From Yersinia proxima (GTDB lineage Bacteria; Pseudomonadota; Gammaproteobacteria; Enterobacterales; Enterobacteriaceae), in assembly GCF_902170785.1 (NCBI RefSeq), contig NZ_CABHYG010000004.1, positions 310,001 through 374,000 of the forward strand: a stretch of 64,000 nucleotides of DNA, read 5' to 3'. Shown piece after piece: positions 29,699-40,900 of this stretch; the stretch's first letter is position 1; every line of letters begins with the position of its first letter. The translations under genes were made by a program, and so were the position numbers. The notes beneath the pieces are model-generated. The model was not told where the DNA came from. It worked only from the letters and a program-made list of their open reading frames with translations, and ran no database searches.

Positions 29699-29789
29699 GC
29701 TATCATCATTATTTTATTATTTCCTTCATTGTGGCCCTTGCGGCCAGATAATTCGTTAGTGTTACGGCCGGTCTTTGACCGGCTTTTTT
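29699..29789 (+). ncRNA. micF: MicF antisense small RNA
   Basis: The segment begins GCTATCATCATTA, the same 5' end as E. coli micF, continues with TTTATTATTTCCTTCATTG, and ends in a terminator hairpin (GCCGGTCTTTGACCGGC followed by T6). It is divergent from the ompC-type gene, exactly as in E. coli, and a TATAAT box lies at the right distance upstream. MicF pairs with the ribosome-binding region of ompF mRNA and blocks its translation with Hfq; its 5' end is the conserved pairing part. The ompF target is not in this window. The middle of the RNA differs from E. coli, as expected for Yersinia. Confidence 0.88.
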
Positions 29790-30041
29790 ATTGCATGCAA
29801 TATATATAATTAAGTATATTTATAATGGCAGGTATATTTGCAAAATTAAATGATAGACTAACGATATAGTTTCACATTTTAATTTAAGCACGAATAGCTT
29901 AAGTTGTTAAGAGTAATAAACAGTCAAATAGTACAACTATTACCCGACTATTTATTGGTTTTATTTGATATTTTTCGTCAGATAAATCCCCTATTTGGCT
30001 CATCCCCGGCACAAATAGGGGAAAAAAATGCGGTAATAATA

Positions 30042-31211
30042 TTAACGCTCTCTCAATGATTCCTTCACTTTATTCAGCGGTTTTATCAGATAATCCAAAA
30101 CTGTTTTTTGGCCGGTTTTAATTTCTACGCTGGCCACCATGCCCGGTAATATTGGAAATAATTTGCCAGCCTTATTAGTCAGATCAGCCCGATTAGTGCG
30201 AACATAAATGCGATAGTAGAACTGATCTCGTTTGACCTCATCTTGCAATGTATCCGGTGACACGGTTTCCACGACCCCAGTCAGATTGCCGTAGATGGAT
30301 GAATCATAAGCGGTTATTTTGACTGTCGCTGGCAACCCTGGTCGGATGTAAGCAATATCGCGTGGGTTGATACGTGTTTCGATCAGCAGTTGCTCTTCGA
30401 TGGGGACGATTTCCATCAGTTTGCCACCGGGCTGTAACACGCCGCCAACGGTTGAAACCTGAATATCTTTGACGATCCCACGCACCGGTGAAATAAGCGT
30501 GGTTCGCGTAAGCTGGTCTTGCTTACCGGAAACCACCTGCAACTGTGCATCTAAATCCGCATTATTCTTGACCTGTTCTTCTCTGGCTCTGACAGCATAC
30601 TGATTACGCGCTTCATCAATTTTACCGCGTAAGTCACTTATCTGACGTTGTAACCTAATCACCTCCACCTGACTGGCCGCCCCTTTAGCCACCAGCGGCT
30701 CAGTCATTCGTAACTCTTGCTGTACCAGTTTCAGCGATTGCTGCAAATTGCTCACGGTTTCATTAAGGTTCTGCCGTCGTGAAAGATAAAATTGCGTTTC
30801 CCGTGCTACCAACTCCGGCTCTTGTAAAGTGTCCACACTGAAAACCAATGCGGCTCCCGTTAGCTCGGCCCGCAGGCGTTCCGATGACGCGCGCAATGTC
30901 CGCACGCGAGCGGCAGCCTCACCATAATTAGATTGAAAACGGGTCGGATCGAGACGAGCCAGAATTTGTCCTTTATTAATGATGGCCCCTTCATGTACCA
31001 ATAATTCATTGATAATGCCGCCATCCAGACTTTCTATTAGCTGCGCGCGGCTGGATGGTGTGACTTTCCCGGTGCCCACCGTGACTTCATCGAGAATGGC
31101 GAAATAAGCCCAAATGAACATCACAATCATCCCAACTAACATCAACCAAACAATGGCTGACATGCGCCGCTCCAGATGCGCCCTCTCTTGTTGCAGGCTT
31201 AGACTGCTCAT
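30042..31211 (-). CDS. HlyD-family membrane-fusion protein of the type I secretion system (BapD/LapC-like)
   Basis: The 389-residue protein has one N-terminal membrane helix (IVWLMLVGMIVMFIWAYFAI, about 19-38) after a short cytoplasmic tail. A lipoyl/barrel-sandwich half (VTVGTGKVTPSSRAQLIESLDGGIINELLVHEGAIINKGQILARLDP) follows, then a long coiled-coil hairpin (about 110-240), the second lipoyl half (LISPVRGIVKDIQVSTVGGVLQPGGKLMEIVP) and a beta-barrel C-terminus. It bridges the ABC exporter in the inner membrane to a TolC channel. It follows the ABC gene by 12 bases and is the last gene of the adhesin secretion operon. AGGAGTGAGCC precedes the ATG. Confidence 0.92.
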   Translation of the reverse strand: MSSLSLQQERAHLERRMSAIVWLMLVGMIVMFIWAYFAILDEVTVGTGKVTPSSRAQLIESLDGGIINELLVHEGAIINKGQILARLDPTRFQSNYGEAAARVRTLRASSERLRAELTGAALVFSVDTLQEPELVARETQFYLSRRQNLNETVSNLQQSLKLVQQELRMTEPLVAKGAASQVEVIRLQRQISDLRGKIDEARNQYAVRAREEQVKNNADLDAQLQVVSGKQDQLTRTTLISPVRGIVKDIQVSTVGGVLQPGGKLMEIVPIEEQLLIETRINPRDIAYIRPGLPATVKITAYDSSIYGNLTGVVETVSPDTLQDEVKRDQFYYRIYVRTNRADLTNKAGKLFPILPGMVASVEIKTGQKTVLDYLIKPLNKVKESLRER

Positions 31212-31223
31212 GGCTCACTCCTG

Positions 31224-33359
31224 TTAGGCAGCACCTTGTTGCGATTTATTCGCCATCGAATTGAGAATATGGTCGCGCGGACCATCGGCCACCACCCGCC
31301 CGTTATCCATAACAATGATGCGATCCACCAACTTTAATAACGCTGGTCGATGAGTCACCAACACCAACATGCGGCCATCTAACCAGGCATGCATCTGACG
31401 AATGACATAATCTTCCAAATGCTCATCCATTGACGCAGTGGGTTCATCCATCAAGACAACTTGTGGATTACGTAGAATCATGCGGCTCAGCAATACCATT
31501 TGGCGCTGTCCACCCGACAACCCCTGCCCACCTTCATTAATAATCCGGTCAAGACAGGCTGCATCCTGTTGCACCATAGCTATCGCACCACTGATGCGCA
31601 GCGCCTGTATCATCTCCTGCTCCGTGGCATGCGGGTGCCCCAGCATCAGGTTTTGCCGAAGTGAGCCAAAGAACAGGCGAGAATCCTGCGATAAAAATCC
31701 CAGTTGGCGGCGCAAATCAGCCGGTTCAATGCGTTTGATATCCACGCCATCAATCACTACTTTTCCCTGTGTGGCACTGGCCTGACCAGCCAATAATTTT
31801 AGTAAGGTGGATTTACCCGCCCCCACCTTACCCAGAATCGCCACTTTCTCCCCCGGCTTGATTTCCAGAGCAGCGATGGCAACCACGTTTTGCCCTTTTT
31901 CTTCATCATAGGTGTACTGCACATTACGCAATTGGTAGTGACCATTCAGTATTGGGCAATGCGCCAATTCTCCCTCCTCGGGGCGATCTAACGGTTTTTT
32001 AAGCAGTTCATTCAGGCCGGTCATGGCACTTTTCGCATGTTGCCAGCGCGAGAAAACCATCGTCAGTTGCATTAATGGCGCGATAGTTCTGGAAGAGAGC
32101 AAACTGCTGGCGACCAACGTACCGGTGGTTATCTCACCGGCCAGCACCAGGTAAGTACCAAAAACCAGCATTCCGGCATAGGTTAATTGCGATACCGTCG
32201 ACGCCCATCCAGTCAGGCGCGCTCCCCATAGCCGCTGTTTCATCCCGACAGCAGCACTCACCTCGTGGGTTTGCTCCCATTGGCGCTGGAAATAAGGCTC
32301 GGCCTGTAAGGCTTTAATATCTTCAATGCCTTCAATGGTTTCGACCAAAATGGCATTGCGCAGTGCTCCTTCCCGCATCCCCTCTTTGGCCAGTTTCGCC
32401 ATCGGGAATTGAATCAATAAACCGGGGATAACAATGAGTGGAATAGCTAAAAGCGGGATAACCACCAGCGGGCCACCGATAAAGGCCATGATCGCCAGAA
32501 ACAGCAGGACAAACGGCATATCTGCCGCCGCCCCTACCGTGGTGGAAGTCAGCAGTTCACGCACCTGATCGATTTCACGCAACTGGGAAATAAAGGATCC
32601 CGTCGATTTAGGGCGTGCTTCATTCTTGATGGCCATCGCCCGCACAAATAGCATCGACGACACATTAAGGTCGATTTTTTTACCCATCAAATCAGAGATC
32701 TGAGTGCGAGTCAGCCGGATGATATATTCCATAAATGCGGCGAGCAAAACACCAAAAAACAGGACCCATAATGTGGCGTAGGATTGCGCCGGGATCACCC
32801 GATCATAAACCTGCATTGAAAACAGGATCCCACCCAGCGCCAGCACATTACCCAGCACCGAGGCGAGTGAGATTTCCGCAATTTTGCGCCCGGCACCGCG
32901 AAAATTATGCCAGAACCAATGCTGCTGGTAAGGCCTGATAAATTCATCAATGCGGCTATCGCGGCCACGGTTGGCAACCCCGACCATGACCACCCGACCC
33001 TGGCTGCGCGCCACTAACCCTTCCAGGCTGGTTTCACGTACCACATCGCCGCCATCACTGAGCCAATAGCTCACCAACCCGTCGTCATTGATATGTTCCA
33101 ACACCGCTACACTGCCGGGTTCCAATTCCAGTAATACCGGCAGTAATTCATTGCGCCAGCGGACTTTTTTCAGTGGCATCACGTTGGTCTGCAAGCCCAG
33201 TAAACCACTGAGTCGTTCCAATTGGCGTAAGCCACTTAATTGCTCAAACCAGCGCATTTGCTGAGCCAGAAAGTTCATATCAGCGGGTTTACCATAACGG
33301 CTGGCCACTCTCGCCATTGCTGTTATCCAGACCTCTGTTGGCGTAGATTGCATTGTCAT
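31224..33359 (-). CDS. Type I secretion ABC exporter (BapC/LapB-like), membrane domain fused to ATPase
   Basis: Of about 711 residues, the first 130 form a degenerate C39 peptidase-like domain without the catalytic Cys (WITAMARVASRYGKPADMNFLAQQM). A six-helix transmembrane domain (about 150-430) and an ATP-binding domain follow: Walker A GKVGAGKSTLL, signature LSGGQRQMVLLSR, Walker B VVLMDEPTASMD, and the switch His in LVTHRPALL. Inactive C39-like domains hold RTX/adhesin substrates during export. The ORF extends upstream to 33413, where its start would lie inside an ERIC repeat; the ATG at 33359 follows AGGGG and is preferred. It overlaps neither neighbour and is translated with the HlyD-type gene 12 bases downstream. 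Confidence 0.92.
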   Translation of the reverse strand: MTMQSTPTEVWITAMARVASRYGKPADMNFLAQQMRWFEQLSGLRQLERLSGLLGLQTNVMPLKKVRWRNELLPVLLELEPGSVAVLEHINDDGLVSYWLSDGGDVVRETSLEGLVARSQGRVVMVGVANRGRDSRIDEFIRPYQQHWFWHNFRGAGRKIAEISLASVLGNVLALGGILFSMQVYDRVIPAQSYATLWVLFFGVLLAAFMEYIIRLTRTQISDLMGKKIDLNVSSMLFVRAMAIKNEARPKSTGSFISQLREIDQVRELLTSTTVGAAADMPFVLLFLAIMAFIGGPLVVIPLLAIPLIVIPGLLIQFPMAKLAKEGMREGALRNAILVETIEGIEDIKALQAEPYFQRQWEQTHEVSAAVGMKQRLWGARLTGWASTVSQLTYAGMLVFGTYLVLAGEITTGTLVASSLLSSRTIAPLMQLTMVFSRWQHAKSAMTGLNELLKKPLDRPEEGELAHCPILNGHYQLRNVQYTYDEEKGQNVVAIAALEIKPGEKVAILGKVGAGKSTLLKLLAGQASATQGKVVIDGVDIKRIEPADLRRQLGFLSQDSRLFFGSLRQNLMLGHPHATEQEMIQALRISGAIAMVQQDAACLDRIINEGGQGLSGGQRQMVLLSRMILRNPQVVLMDEPTASMDEHLEDYVIRQMHAWLDGRMLVLVTHRPALLKLVDRIIVMDNGRVVADGPRDHILNSMANKSQQGAA

Positions 33360-33410
33360 GTTACCCCTGCCTTGTGGGCTATAATTTTTCCGGCGGGTAA
33401 AGCGGCCTGT

Positions 33411-33537
33411 CATACCCTAAATAATTCGAGTTGCGGGAAGGCGGCAACTGAGTAAATCCCCTGGAACTTACATAAGTAAGTGACTGGGGTCCGCGAAGGC
33501 AGCCAACGCACATGCGGCTTGAAGAATGACGGGTATT
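33411..33537. repeat. ERIC element (127 bp) between the TolC-like and ABC exporter genes
   Basis: The element has the standard ERIC length and contains near-matches to both ERIC core sequences (AAATCCCCTGGAACTTACAT and AAGTAAGTGACTGGGGT), the CAACGCACATGCGGCTTGAAG segment, and ends CATACCC/GGGTAT. It forms an imperfect long stem-loop when transcribed. It lies inside the adhesin secretion operon, and its last bases supply part of the stop codon of the TolC-like gene. Confidence 0.88.
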
Positions 33538-34921
33538 AGAGAGTGGGTAACCTTTCACCACTCTGAGCAACCCGGTCAATTCCCAACATATCCACCAAAT
33601 TATCGACGGCGGAGGCATAGCGCGCAGTGGCGTCCCAGCCGTCATACAGCGCCATCAGCCGCATCGAGTCGGCTTGTAACACATCCTGCTCCACACTCAG
33701 CAAATCATTCAGGCTGCGTTTACTTAACTTATATTCATCCTGATAGACACTGCGGGTGTGCACGGCACTTTGCAGTTGCTGCTCGCCTGCCTGTTGGCGC
33801 TGTATGGCACCAATCATATCGGCATAAGCCGTGGCTGCTTTTTGATTCACATCCAGCTTGGCTTTTTCCACTTCAGCTTGCGCCGCAGCGCGCATACCCT
33901 CAGCAGCCCTGACTTTGGCACTGACCGCTCCCCCTTGATAAACCGGCGCTTCAACCGCCAGTTGCACCTGGTCATCCCAATAAGAGCGTGATTCATTTTC
34001 GTAACGTGTTCTGCCCGCCTGGATCTTTAAGGTGGGCCAGTGCTGCGCCTGACTTTGCCGCACCCGTTGCATCGCGGCCTGTTGTTTGGCCTCGGCACTG
34101 CGCACCGCGCTGCTGGCGTCATAAGGAATGGCATTCAGAGTGACTTTTTGTTTGAGCAGATCTTTGGGCAGATCCGGCAGGTTATCGGACACCACGCCAG
34201 TCAGCACCGTGAGTTGCGCCTGAGCCGAACGTTGCTGCGCCCGATATTGTTCCAGCGTCGCCACCATACCGGCGATGCGGGTTTCAGCTTGCAGCACATC
34301 AGATTGCGAACTGAGGCCAGCATCAGCTCTCAGTTGGGCGGTCTGTTTGACTTTCTCCAGCGAGGCAATATTGTTACGCGCCACCACACTTAACGCCTGA
34401 TAGCGTTTGACTTGTAAATAAGCCTGAACCGTACTCTGCCCCACTGCGGTCATGGTGTTGAACAGGTCATAGCGATAGGCCTCCGACAAGGAGGCCTGCT
34501 CATCGATACTGCCGCCGGTTTTACCAAAGTCATACAGCAATTGGCTCAGTTGAACTCCGGCTGACGCATTACTATTCAAGCTGCCCGCCGAGTCAGTTTG
34601 ATGTGATTTCCCGGTGGTTCCTTGCAAAGAAATCTGTGGATACCAACCACTTTCGGCAACCTCTAAATCCCCTTTTCCCACTTTTATCTGCGCCGCCGCC
34701 TGTGCAATCTGTGGATTACGGGCGAAAGCACGCAAGATAGCCTCGCGCAAACTCAGCTCTGCCAGTTGCTCTTCGCTCGGCGCGGCTTGCCAGTTAAAGG
34801 CCGGTGCCGTCGCAGAGTCAGCCGCCTGTACTGACGGCGGCCCCATCACCGATAACACCGTTATCATCCACCATGCGCCGGAGAGACTCCGGCTAGCAAA
34901 ATACCCGGTTGTTTTTTTCAT
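33536..34921 (-). CDS. TolC-family outer-membrane channel of the type I secretion system (BapB/LapE-like)
   Basis: The roughly 461-residue precursor has a signal peptide (SLSGAWWMITVLSVMGPPSVQA) and two TolC repeats. The first begins SLREAILRAFARNPQIAQAAAQIKVGKGDLEVAESGWYPQISLQG, the second LRQSQAQHWPTLKIQAGRTRYENESRSYWDDQVQLAVEAPVYQGG in outline. The equatorial helices end in KRSLNDLLSVEQDVLQA, typical of AggA/LapE/TolC proteins. It provides the outer-membrane exit duct. ATG at 34930 is possible, but AGGAG is only one base from it, whereas the ATG at 34921 has it at 10 bases. The stop codon overlaps the ERIC element. The adhesin gene ends 54 bases upstream. Confidence 0.9.
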   Translation of the reverse strand: MKKTTGYFASRSLSGAWWMITVLSVMGPPSVQAADSATAPAFNWQAAPSEEQLAELSLREAILRAFARNPQIAQAAAQIKVGKGDLEVAESGWYPQISLQGTTGKSHQTDSAGSLNSNASAGVQLSQLLYDFGKTGGSIDEQASLSEAYRYDLFNTMTAVGQSTVQAYLQVKRYQALSVVARNNIASLEKVKQTAQLRADAGLSSQSDVLQAETRIAGMVATLEQYRAQQRSAQAQLTVLTGVVSDNLPDLPKDLLKQKVTLNAIPYDASSAVRSAEAKQQAAMQRVRQSQAQHWPTLKIQAGRTRYENESRSYWDDQVQLAVEAPVYQGGAVSAKVRAAEGMRAAAQAEVEKAKLDVNQKAATAYADMIGAIQRQQAGEQQLQSAVHTRSVYQDEYKLSKRSLNDLLSVEQDVLQADSMRLMALYDGWDATARYASAVDNLVDMLGIDRVAQSGERLPTL

Positions 34922-34984
34922 CGCCGACATACTCCTGTGCCGATCATTTTTATGGTCTTTTTGCTCTTATCCGAGCCGGTGATT

Positions 34985-37900
34985 TCACACCAAATGCACC
35001 TGCAAACCGTGCTGAATCAACACATCTCCCAATGTGTTACTGCTGTCTAGCGATGAGTTGTGATAGACATCGAATGCCTGTCCATCAATGCTGCGTTGAC
35101 CCACGCTGCTCCACACTCCATCCGGGGTATTACTGAGCGTGACTTGTCCGCCTTGTGCGCCCTTAATCAGCAAATCATCCTCTGGCTTGTCGGTTAGCGT
35201 GAGCGCATCCTGTAAATCAAGTCGGATACTGTTGCTGCCACTCTGACCTAAATCAATGATCTCGATATGCTCCACCTTCAGGCCTAAACTGGTCAGATCC
35301 AATGTTTGATTCACCCCGCCCAGCAGCAAGGTATCCATGCCCAAGCCGCCATCGATATGGTTGAAGTTCAACGAGTTAACGGTGAAAACATCGGCACCAC
35401 TGCTGCCAGTAAGCGCCTCGCCGGACATCACTACGCCATCAGCCAGATTCAGCGTGACACCGCCGATGGTATAGCCGCCCTCCGTCACCGTGGTGGTCAG
35501 AATGCTGTCGATAGGCTGTGCCAGTGGTTCCACTAAATGAGAGGTATCCGTGTCATGGCTAACCATCATGCTGGCGGCCTGAATATCATGATCGGCTGAC
35601 AACAATTGGATACCAGAGCCGGAGAGCAGGCCAACCGATATGGCTTTGTAGTTACCGGCTTCATCGGTCACCGATACCGCTACCGGGGTGGTTAAAATGC
35701 TGACAACATTCAGCGCTTTGAGGAAAGAGCCAAAGAACTGCACACTCCAGTGACCACTACTGTCGACGGTGCCTTCTAAGGTTTGACCCAGTAGCGTCAC
35801 TTTAACTTTGGTATTGGCCAGCACATTTAAGCTGGAACCAGAAACAATCAGGCCATTGGTTGGCAGTTGCAGTAAGTTGCCGACATTACCCAATGCATCT
35901 ACCCCCAGCAAAGGTAACGCATGAGTTTTCACAGTAAAATCAGTGTTAACAGCGACATGGTTGCCCACAGCATCTGTGACCGACACACCAATTTTGGCGG
36001 AACCGTCTAACAAACCGGTCAAGGCCGAAGGCGTAATCGGCACACTCCAGTGACCATCACTGCCAATAATGCCGGTCAAGACCGCGCCACCAACAGTCAC
36101 GGTGATTTGCGAGCCAGCGGCGTGGGTGCTGGTGCCAGAAATCACTTGGGCCGTGGTCGATTCAGCCCCACTGAGGTAGCTATCCGAAGCAAAGAATGGG
36201 TTCAGTGTTAAGGTCGGCAAACTTATGCCAACCGTGACCGGTGCTGTGGCACTGGCACTGTGCCCGGCGGCATTGGTCAGGTTGGCGCTGGCGGTAAAAC
36301 TGCCATCCAGCAGACCTGCCAGCGCCGATGGCGGCACCGCAATGCTCCAACTGCCATCAGCTTTGACGGTGGTATTCAAGGTGAGATTACCCACTTTCAC
36401 CGTCACATTGGCTCCGGCAGCAGAGGTACTGTGACCGCTGATGGTTTGGGTTAACAGTGCATCAGCAGCATTGAGCAGGCCGTCACCAAAAACAGGGTCC
36501 AGTGACAGGGTTGGCAGTGCATTGGCGATGACACTCAACGCGCCAGAAGTGCTGGCCTGGTTGCCCACTGCATCTTGCAGTGAAACATTCACTGTCAGTG
36601 GGCCATCGGTCACCAGCGTTTTTAAATCCACCGGCTGGATAAGCACACTCCAGTTGCCCCCCGCCCCCACCGTCGCGGTGTAGGGTTTGCCATTGAGAAC
36701 CACATTGATTTGAGTTCCCAGCGCCACATTGGTGGTGGTGCCGCTGATGGTTTGCGCTACCAGTAAATCCGCCACACTGAGGATGCCATCACCAAAAATA
36801 GGATTAACAGACAGTGTCGGCTGGGCATGAATCAACACATTGACCAATCCATTGGCGCTGGTGGCATTTCCGGCACTATCCACCAAGGATGCGCTGATGG
36901 TTTGGCTACCATCCAACAATCCGTTCAATATATTGCTCGGAACCTGAACACTCCAGCCACCACCCGTGCCGACAATTGCTGTCAATTGATTGCTGCCAAC
37001 TTGCACCAGAACCTGCGCCCCCACAGTGCCATTCACCACCGTCCCGCTGATGATTTGCGTCACTTTGCTATCGTCAATACTCAATAACCCATCGCCAAAA
37101 ATCGGATTTAAAATCAACTTAGGCACATTATTAATAATGACATTGACGCTGCCGGAGGTTATTCCGGTGTTACCGGCGGAATCGGTCACCGACACACCTA
37201 CGGTCAGATTGCCATTCAATAATGCGGTTAAATCCGTTGGTTGAACCGCAATGGTGAAACTGCCGTTTGCCGTGGTGGTGCCAAAGAAGGTTTTCCCCCC
37301 CAGAGTGACTTTCACCTGAGTCCCCGCCTCCACCCCGCTGACCGTACCGCCGATGATTTGCGCAATGGCGGTATCCGCCAGGCTGAGCTTACCGTCGTCA
37401 AAAACAGGATTCAGTGAGATAACCGGCAGGGTGACATCCACCAGCAATGGGCGGGTTGCCGTATTGGTATTCCCCGCAGAGTCAGTCACCGAGGCGGTAA
37501 CATTGAGTGAACCGGCCAGCAATCCATTCAATGTCAGGCTATCAACCGGCACAGTGAATGAGCCATCAGCACCGATAATGGCTTTTAGCAGCGCCGTACC
37601 CAGCTTGATGGTGACTTCCGCACCTGCTGGCATATTTTTAACTGTGCCGCTAATAGTCTGATTTAACAGTAAATCAGCCGCATTCAGGATACCATCACCA
37701 AAGATAGGGTTCAGAGTGACCAGCGGTAGATCGTGGGTCAACACCGTAATCCCCACTTGGGTATTGACGATATTTCCGGCGACATCTTTTACCGAAATCC
37801 CCACTTGCAAGCTGCCGTCCTGTAACCCGCCTAATAGTGAAGGCAGCAAATCAACATGCCACACCCCGCCAGCCTGTACTTGGGTGGTCAACACCTGGGT

Positions 37901-40900
37901 GCCGATGGTGACAGTCACTGTCGCCCCCGCGGCGACATTATTAATCACCCCACCCAGCGTCTGAGTCAGTGCAGACTCCACACCATTCAGGATGCCATCG
38001 CCACCAAACAGGGGGTCCAGCGCGCCGAAGGTCGGTAAGTTATGAGTCAACACATTAAGCACCGGTGCGGGGAGGAGCTGCACCACGTTGTTATTAGCAT
38101 CGGTTACACTGATGTTCAGTGTTAACGCGCCATCCGCCAATTGACTTAAATCGGCAGCGGGGAGAGTCAGGGTCCATTTACCATTAGCCCCCACCTCAGC
38201 AATCTGTTCGTGACCGTTAATGGTGACCTTCACTTTGGCTCCCAGACCGGCATTCAATACGGTGCCGGACAAGGTTTGATCGACCAACGCACCGACAGCA
38301 TTGAGATAGCCGCCATTGAACAGCGGATCGACTGTCAGTGCCAATGCCGGATTGAGCGCCACATTCACCGTGACATTACTGCTGCTAGGGTTACCGGCGG
38401 TATCGGTCACACTTAATCCCGCCACCAGCGGGCCATCAACAATTCCGCTCAAATTGCCCGGCAAAACAGTAATGCTCCATTTACCATCATTACCGACAAC
38501 AGTGGTGAGTATGGTGCTGCCCAAGGTGAGGGTTAAGGTTTTACCCTCCGCCCCCAAAGCGGTGCCGGAGAGTATTGAACCCAGCACATTACTGTTAAGA
38601 ACCGGTGCCGCGACATCCAGTGTGATAAGCGCCGGGATAGTATCAACGACGATGGTGGCCGTTTTCTCGGCAGGATTACCCGCCAGATCAGTCAGTGTCA
38701 CTTTCAGAGTATGGGAGCCTTGCGCCAGCACCTGTAGATCCGCCGCTGGGATGCTGACACTCCACTGACCCTGCGCTCCGATCAGGGCCGAATAGTTTTT
38801 ACCGTTTAGCGTCACGGTCACGGTGCGCCCAATATCATCGATTGAAGCCACACCACTCACTAACTGTGGCGATTTGGATTCAAGAGCATCCAGGATGTTA
38901 TTGTCGGCAAAAGGCGAAAGAGTCAAGGTCGGCGGCGAACGGTCAACCAGCAATCCGACCTGTTCAGAGGCTGTGCCCCCCACTACGCTGGCCGTTATCT
39001 GATAATTGCCATCGGGGAAGCTGAGCTTCGGTAATGTCACCGACCAGTTACCATCCGCGCCGAAAACAATCGGGGCAATCTGTGGAATCCCATTGATACT
39101 CACTAGCACTGTGCCACCCAGTGCTCCCGCCCCCGTGACCTTACCGCTAATGGTAATACTCAAAGGATCATCAGTAGCATTGATAATATTGTCAGTAGCT
39201 ATGGGATTAATGGTCAGCACCACCGCTGGTGGGCTGAGATTAACGTTAACATTGATTGGATTAGTGGTATGGCCCTCGTTACCGGCGCTGTCGGTCACCG
39301 TGGCACTGATGGTGGCTGAGCCGCTCAAAGTGCCCAATTGAGCACTGTTTACCAGCGCGCTCCATTTACCATCTGCCCCCACAATTGCGGTGAGATTGAG
39401 GGTACCGAAGCTAATATTGACCAGACTTCCCTGCGCCATATTGGTGGTAGAACCACTTAACAGTTGGGGGGTTTTACTTTCAGTAAAGTCCAGCTCCGCG
39501 CCAAATGGCGGCGCATCGACGGTAACAGTCGGTAAGTTATGGGTCACGACGCCGATATTGAGTGAACTGCTGCCGGTATTGCCGCCACCATCAGTGACAT
39601 CCACTCTGATCGGTTGCTGTGCGCCATCAGGAATCTGTTTTAAATCAGCCGTCGGTACCGTGACGCTCCACGCTCCGGTGGTGATATTGACATTGGCGTT
39701 ATACACCACTCCATTTATTGTCACTTTCACGGTTTGCGCCGTATTAAGCAGGCCGGTGGTGCCGGTCAGTAATTGATCGCTTCCAGCCTCAGTCAGATTC
39801 AAGGTCGCCCCAAACAGAGGGGTGCTAATGGTGGGCGCGGGCAGTGTCAGGAAGCTGTCAAAATTGGCTGACTGGCTGCTGCTGTTACCGGCGGAGTCAG
39901 TCACGGTGACATTAATTTGATGCTGCCCATTTGTCAGACCATTTAAGGCTCCGGCGGGAAGAGTCACCGTCCAGTTACCGGTGTTAGCATCAACCACTCC
40001 GCTATAGCTAATGCCCCCCACATCAATCTGCAACTGCACATTTTGATTATTGCCGGTTATCCCCGTTTTACCGCTGATAGTGGTCGCCAGTGCGGCTTCG
40101 GCAATATTGATGCTGGCACCGAAGGAAAGTGTATCGATAGATGGCGTTGGCACCTGCTGTTGTGAGGTAAATGTCATCTCGGGTGAAATAGTGACTTCAT
40201 TACCACCACGGTCCGTGACTTTTATCCCAATGGTGTGTGGCCCATTTGCCAACCCGGCGAGTAATCCGGTCAGTAGCGGTAATGACCAACTGCCATCAGG
40301 ATTTGCCGTAATGGTTTGTACAAGTTTGCCATCTATTGAGATAGCCACTTGTTGACCGACGCCGGTTACGCCGGTGCTACCACTCAATGTCTGATCAATC
40401 GCGGCTTCAGCATGATTGAGCACCCCATCACCAAACGGCAATACCAGTGTCGGATGGGGTAAATTGTGAGTCAGCACTTCAACCTGACTGGTCAGCGAAC
40501 CGCTATTACCGGCGGCATCTTTGGCAGTGACCGTGACATCCCAGGTTCCCTCCGGTAAGGCTTTCAGCGCATCAGGTGACAAGGTTAACGTCCATTTCCC
40601 GTCTGCGGTCACCGTTGCCGCATAACCGGTGCCATTGATGGTCACGGTAACCTGTTGCAACTTATCACCAACAATCCCGGTACTGCCGGTTAATTGCCCG
40701 CCTGCCGCCGCTTCAGCCGCATTGAGAATGCCACCAATAATTGATCCTGCGTCAAAGGTCGGCGCTGGGGTAATGTTCAATGCAGAATTGAAGGTCACTG
40801 ACTCGGTATCACTGTTACCTACCCGGTCAGTCACGGTGATGGAAATAGTGTGCGAGCCGTCAGTTAAACCATTTAATGCCCCCGCCGGTAGCGCACAGAT

